A DNA stretch of 64,000 nucleotides. Source: Tragulus kanchil. Its lineage: Eukaryota; Chordata; Mammalia; Artiodactyla; Tragulidae. The stretch is taken from NCBI GenBank assembly GCA_022376925.1, contig JAIOJX010000031.1, positions 137,038,854-137,102,853 on the forward strand. Direction: 5' to 3'. The first letter of the stretch is position 1. The number at the start of each line of letters is the position of its first letter. The notes under the pieces were generated by a model. That model saw only the letters and a list, made by a program, of their open reading frames with translations. It ran no database searches and was not told the origin of the DNA. Shown one piece after another: positions 59,180 through 64,000 of this stretch. The position numbers were made by a program, and so were the translations under genes.

Positions 59180-59526
59180 AAACTAAATTCTGGGAGGATG
59201 GGAATGAGTAGTAACAGGCTACATTGGTGCTGTGTACTACCTAATATAGTTCCTTCCAGGCTGTCTGTTTAATATTTTATGCTCATCCGTAAAAAGGTTC
59301 CCTAAGTAAATAAAAATTATCAACAAAGAGGAGAATACTGAAAATGTCTGTCTTTGTTTTATATGCCGAGAAGATGCCTCAGGAAAATAAAAACTCAGGA
59401 AGCTCATGTTTTCTACAAGGAAATCTTCCTGTGAATTTATCTTTCCCTCTTGGCTAACACTGATTTTTACCTGTCAACTCTTTACAAACAAACCTCAAAT
59501 AACTTGCTTGCTCTTTTCCTTTGTAG
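59180..59526 (+). other. Last PHKB intron, nothing recognised
   Basis: Single-copy sequence leading into the final exon, with a pyrimidine-rich tract (TTGCTCTTTTCCTTTGTAG) at the acceptor. Confidence 0.55.
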
Positions 59527-59664
59527 GATGACATGACGTCCTTTTACAACACTCCCCCACTGGGAAGAAGAGGAACGTGCAGCTATTTGACAAAGGTCGT
59601 GATGAATTCGCTGCTAGAAGGGGAAGTCAGGCCAAGCAAGGATGACCCATGTCTGGTTAGCTAG
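59527..59664 (+). CDS. PHKB: PHKB last coding exon (about exon 33) with CAAX box
   Basis: After the acceptor CTTTGTAG this exon encodes 45 residues and the stop TAG (59662-59664). It starts [20 protein letters not shown], continues [20 protein letters not shown] and ends PCLVS. The last four residues, Cys-Leu-Val-Ser, form a CAAX box; the alpha and beta subunits of muscle phosphorylase kinase are known to be farnesylated at such C-termini. The exon is single copy, between two duplicated segments. The stop is followed by AT-rich untranslated sequence with polyadenylation signals. Confidence 0.97.
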   Translation, partial: DDMTSFYNTPPLGRRGTCSYLTKVVMNSLLEGEVRPSKDDPCLVS

Positions 59665-60282
59665 TGAGGAAGGCGGCAGAGACTCCGTTGAGACAGGTTT
59701 TCTGGAAGTGTGTTAAGTTTGTGTTGAAGCTTAATCAAGACAGCCTTTAATGAGTGGGCTAAGCATGCTGGTAAAGTGGTCGCCACACCCTTGGCAGAAG
59801 TACTAGACTGTAATCTTGCATGCCGTAATCTGATGGTAAATTCTTGTCATCAAGTGAAAGTAAGTTCTCATGATTACACCAACTACAATAATACTTTATT
59901 ATTGATTTATGGGACAGTAGTAATAGTTTAGGAATTGAAAGTCTACCACTGCATGTTTCATGATTCCATGACTCATCAGAATGAACCTTTGCTCATTTTG
60001 GATTAAATTCCCACTTTATTGCCTGTTAAATGAATTTTTCGACTAATAATGCATACCTGGAATGAAAGTACACTTTAAAAAATGCTGAAATTTTTAAGTG
60101 GCATGCTTCTAGAAAAAGATATTAATATGCATCATAAAAGCAAAATCAACCAGCTGGTATTTTGATTCGCAAACTGCATTATGGATAATATTTTAGAATA
60201 CAGAGCTATTGTACAATTTTTAACTTGTAAACATTACTATGGTTTTGTATTTGTGCTAACTGTAGGGGGTTTGGGCAGAAAT

Positions 60283-60288
60283 AATAAA
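60283..60288 (+). promoter_or_regulatory. Possible upstream polyadenylation signal AATAAA
   Basis: A second canonical hexamer, in AGAAATAATAAATC, 78 bp before the main candidate. It may be an alternative signal. Nearby T/G-rich sequence (TTTTTTGTGTTCTT) fits a downstream element. Confidence 0.4.
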
Positions 60289-60360
60289 TCTATACCTGAT
60301 CAAATATTTTTTGTGTTCTTAGTAAAAGTGTGGACTGTTGACCTAATTTGTATCCTTAAA

Positions 60361-60366
60361 AATAAA
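60361..60366 (+). promoter_or_regulatory. Polyadenylation signal AATAAA (likely main)
   Basis: Canonical hexamer about 700 bp after the PHKB stop, preceded by TATCCTTAAA and followed by a T-rich stretch. Its duplicate is at 61452-61457. Confidence 0.6.
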
Positions 60367-60390
60367 ATTAAAAGTCATTAAATTTTATTT

Positions 60391-62169
60391 CTGAATTAAT
60401 GAATATATCTGGACACGTGCTTTGTTCTCATTATTCACAATATTAAATTTATTACTCCTGAACATTTCCATTCGATTGATCGAAAATGAAAGAAAATATA
60501 TGGTACCTACTATTATACATATTTTGTTACCAGAATTACTAAAGCTCATGTTAATAAAAACATAAAGTATATTAAACATTTACACTTTCATCTATTTCCC
60601 TACTGAATGTTATAATGAAGCCCATTAATCTGAGCCCTGTCCCTAAAGAGAGTCATTTTTCTAACTAGTCTTATTACTCAGGGTTTCACCTGAGAAGTCA
60701 AACTTGTTACAAAAAATGCATCCCATTTTTATAGTCTGGAAAGGACCTAAGAAAGAAAGGACAAGTAGCTTAAGTGACAAGTCAAACTGACACCAAATAA
60801 ATGGATGCAGGATCACATGAAAAAATCTGAAGAGTCAGGTACATTCCTCATAGCTTTGAGTTACACTTGCATAGAAATCATGTATACTGGTTGGAAAAAC
60901 TAAGAAAAATGAGATAAAATCTTACCTTATAGAACTTTGGTGGGTTTTTTCTAGAAATCAAGAAAATAGTTTCAGAATCTGTATAAAGTGATTCACATGA
61001 ATTATATATCAAATTTGCATGCTGATCATATGAAACAGAAATTGTATCCTAGTTTTACAGGTAAGGATACATGAATCTGCTTTGCTCATTTTGGATTAAA
61101 TTCCCACTTTATTGCCTGTTAAATGAATTTTTCGACTAATAATGCATACCTGGAATGAAAGTACACTTTAAAAAATGCTGAAATTTTTAAGTGGCATGCT
61201 TCTAGAAAAAGATATTAATATGCATCATAAAAGCAAAATCAACCAGCTGGTATTTTGATTCGCAAACTGCATTATGGATAATATTTTAGAATACAGAGCT
61301 ATTGTACAATTTTTAACTTGTAAACATTACTATGGTTTTGTATTTGTGCTAACTGTAGGGGTTGGACAGAAATAATAAATCTATACCTGATCAAATATTT
61401 TTTGTGTTCTTAGTAAAAGTGTGGACTGTTGACCTAATTTGTATCCTTAAAAATAAAATTAAAAGTCATTAAATTTTATTTCTGAATTAATGAATATATC
61501 TGGACACGTGCTTTGTTCTCATTATTCACAATATTAAATTTATTACTCCTGAACATTTCCATTCGATTGATCGAAAAATGAAAGAAAATATATGGTACCT
61601 ACTATTATACATATTTTGTTACCAGAATTACTAAAGCTCATGTTAATAAAAACATAAAGTATATTAAACATTTACACTTTCATCTATTTCCCTACTGAAT
61701 GTTATAATGAAGCCCATTAATCTGAGCCCTGTCCCTAAAGAGAGTCATTTTTCTAACTAGTCTTATTACTCAGGGTTTCACCTGAGAAGTCAAACTTGTT
61801 ACAAAAAATGCATCCCATTTTTATAGTCTGGAAAGGACCTAAGAAAGAAAGGACAAGTAGCTTAAGTGACAAGTCAAACTGACACCAAATAAATGGATGC
61901 AGGATCACATGAAAAAATCTGAAGAGTCAGGTACATTCCTCATAGCTTTGAGTTACACTTGCATAGAAATCATGTATACTGGTTGGAAAAACTAAGAAAA
62001 ATGAGATAAAATCTTACCTTATAGAACTTTGGTGGGTTTTTTCTAGAAATCAAGAAAAATAGTTTCAGAATCTGTATAAAGTGATTCACATGAATTATAT
62101 ATCAAATTTGCATGCTGATCATATGAAACAGAAATTGTATCCTAGTTTTACAGGTAAGGATACTAAGGT
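60391..62169. other. Intergenic sequence downstream of PHKB
   Basis: No gene seen. From 61081 the sequence repeats 59988 onward, including a second copy of the 3' UTR end and its AATAAA signals (61452-61457). Confidence 0.5.
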
Positions 62170-62415
62170 GCAAGCTCTTCCCTGGTGGTCCAGTGGTTAA
62201 GAATCCACCTTGCAAGGCAGGGAACAAGGGTTTGATCCCCAGTCAGGAAATTAACATCCTGCACACCACAGCTATTGAGCCCAAATGCCACAACTAGAGA
62301 GCCCACAGGCCACAATTAGAGAGAGTGCATGATGTAGCAAAAGATCCTGCATGACCCAACAACGATCTTGTGTGCCGCAACTTAGACCCCAAGTGGCCAA
62401 ATAAATAAAAATTTT
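62170..62415 (+). mobile_element. CHR-type SINE
   Basis: CTTCCCTGGTGGTCCAGTGG head, GGTTTGATCCCCAGTCAGG, body with CCACAGCTATTGAGCCCAAA and TGTGCCGCAACTTAGACCCC, A-rich end. Copied at about 63313-63558. Confidence 0.83.
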
Positions 62416-64000
62416 AAAAATGAATAATACAGTTCAAATTATGTAATAAATTCTTCTACTTGTGGTATGAAAAGAATTCAGATTTCTGTTTGATATTACA
62501 GAATGTAATGTACTTCTCACTAATCTACCACAGACTGATTTTTCTTCCAACGGGACTGTAGTCTAATGCTACATTTCCAGTGAAAATCCACTAGGGAGAA
62601 GCCAGCAACAGGTTGATCCAGGCTTTGGAGGATGACCCAGTTTAGGAAGAGTTTTCCTTGCTTCTGCAAGAATTCTGGCTGTAGGCTGTCTTATCTGATT
62701 GCACTGTTTTTGATTCCAAACCAATCACTGGTTTCTGTCCACAACCGTCATCTTACTGGACTGCAAACTACTTTTGCAAGCTATAAATGCTATAAGTGTT
62801 CATTGCCCACAGAAAATTCCTCACTAGTCAGTCGGTTTGTTTTTTAATTTGATTCAGAACAACTGATGAAATAAAGAACATGAATCTGGCTCTGAAGAAA
62901 ATTCTAGTAGAAAAATGGGTTTCACCTGAGAAGTCAAACTTGTTACAAAAATGCATCCCATTTTTATAGTCTGGAAAGGACCTAAGAAAGAAAGGACAAG
63001 TAGCTTAAGTGACAAGTCAAACTGACACCAAATAAATGGATGCAGGATCACATGAAAAAATCTGAAGAGTCAGGTACATTCCTCATAGCTTTGAGTTACA
63101 CTTGCATAGAAATCATGTATACTGGTTGGAAAAACTAAGAAAAATGAGATAAAATCTTACCTTATAGAACTTTGGTGGGTTTTTTCTAGAAATCAAGAAA
63201 AATAGTTTCAGAATCTGTATAAAGTGATTCACATGAATTATATATCAAATTTGCATGCTGATCATATGAAACAGAAATTGTATCCTAGTTTTACAGGTAA
63301 GGATACTAAGGTGCAAGCTCTTCCCTGGTGGTCCAGTGGTTAAGAATCCACCTTGCAAGGCAGGGAACAAGGGTTTGATCCCCAGTCAGGAAATTAACAT
63401 CCTGCACACCACAGCTATTGAGCCCAAATGCCACAACTAGAGAGCCCACAGGCCACAATTAGAGAGAGTGCATGATGTAGCAAAAGATCCTGCATGACCC
63501 AACAACGATCTTGTGTGCCGCAACTTAGACCCCAAGTGGCCAAATAAATAAAAATTTTAAAAATGAATAATACAGTTCAAATTATGTAATAAATTCTTCT
63601 ACTTGTGGTATGAAAAGAATTCAGATTTCTGTTTGATATTACAGAATGTAATGTACTTCTCACTAATCTACCACAGACTGATTTTTCTTCCAACGGGACT
63701 GTAGTCTAATGCTACATTTCCAGTGAAAATCCACTAGGGAGAAGCCAGCAACAGGTTGATCCAGGCTTTGGAGGATGACCCAGTTTAGGAAGAGTTTTCC
63801 TTGCTTCTGCAAGAATTCTGGCTGTAGGCTGTCTTATCTGATTGCACTGTTTTTGATTCCAAACCAATCACTGGTTTCTGTCCACAACCGTCATCTTACT
63901 GGACTGCAAACTACTTTTGCAAGCTATAAATGCTATAAGTGTTCATTGCCCACAGAAAATTCCTCACTAGTCAGTCGGTTTGTTTTTTAATTTGATTCAG
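62416..64000. other. Intergenic sequence, nothing recognised beyond duplicates
   Basis: AT-rich. A 71-codon open frame from 62632 and its duplicate at 63775 have no recognised similarity. From 62917 the sequence repeats 61773 onward, including the CHR SINE. Confidence 0.45.

Larger units (their letters stand above)
59665..60390 (+). other. PHKB: PHKB 3' untranslated region
   Basis: AT-rich sequence from the stop codon to just past the second AATAAA at 60361-60366. The end is inferred from the signal positions, taking cleavage 10-30 bases downstream. The part from 59988 onward is repeated at 61081 and beyond, so a second set of signals appears about 1.09 kb further on. Confidence 0.7.
59988..62165. 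repeat. Tandem duplication 21 (1,093 bp x2)
   Basis: Copies 59988-61080 and 61081 to about 62165. Small differences in a G-run (GGGGGTTTGGGCAG against GGGGTTGGACAG) and in an A-run. Repeats the PHKB 3' UTR end and both polyadenylation signals. Confidence 0.95.
61773..64000. repeat. Tandem duplication 22 (about 1,144 bp), runs off the window
   Basis: First copy 61773-62916; second copy 62917 to the window end at 64000, where it is still matching. It overlaps duplication 21, so about 390 bp occur three times (60682, 61773, 62917). Includes a CHR SINE in both copies. Confidence 0.94.

Noticed and set aside
62632..63990. A 71-codon gene downstream of PHKB, present twice
   Set aside because: The frame is AT-rich intergenic sequence without recognised similarity; the second copy is only duplication 22.
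1450..64000. The 22 duplications as a new mobile element or programmed amplification system
   Set aside because: The duplicated segments are all different from one another, share no ends or motif, include exons and SINEs cut at random points, and are frayed at the joins. Nothing indicates a mobile or regulated unit.

Overview
The window is ruminant nuclear DNA. It carries the 3' part of PHKB, the beta (regulatory) subunit of phosphorylase kinase, on the + strand. The host call rests on many interspersed repeats limited to or typical of ruminants: Bov-tA SINEs, BovB LINE fragments, CHR-type tRNA-derived SINEs and L1 remnants. I cannot name the species. An abundant SINE subfamily that I do not recognise from cattle or sheep hints at a less-studied ruminant; a chevrotain is only a guess.

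Gene layout. Twelve PHKB exon positions can be read, all with AG/GT borders and compatible phases: 993-1054, 1140-1302, 3702-3783, 5739-5796, two alternative 91-bp exons at 8046-8136 and 9080-9170, then 14434-14636, 37291-37425, 49606-49735, 54543-54650, 57670-57810, and the last coding exon 59527-59664. The protein ends in a CLVS CAAX box. Counting back from the last exon, and assuming the 33-exon layout I recall for human PHKB, these are exons 22 to 33. One isoform takes about 435 C-terminal residues from this window. The 3' UTR runs to about 60390 with two AATAAA signals. Beyond it I see only intergenic sequence and a CHR SINE. The 5' part of the gene lies upstream of the window.

The main oddity. 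The window contains 22 direct tandem duplications, each about 1.07-1.19 kb long, at irregular intervals of about 1.8-4.6 kb from base 1450 to the right edge. They add about 24 kb, so the collapsed locus would be about 40 kb. The copies are nearly identical inside, but their edges beside the junctions are often degraded by small deletions and mismatches. Neighbouring pairs sometimes overlap, so some stretches occur three times. The duplications ignore gene and repeat boundaries and copy exons 25, 29, 30, 31 and 32 whole. A second copy of exon 27 has lost its 5' third and its acceptor, and a second copy of exon 28 has lost its acceptor and is damaged inside. The uniform length, frayed edges and lack of relation to any element make unmerged overlapping contig ends in the assembly much more likely than a biological process. 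I found no convincing new biological system.

Within the gene, the best biological feature is the pair of equal-length alternative exons. By reading the frames, either exon alone keeps the frame, while both together or neither creates an early stop. The rest of the window is intron filled with SINEs, LINE fragments, MIR/L2 relics, a Tigger-like element and a 74-bp mariner MITE.
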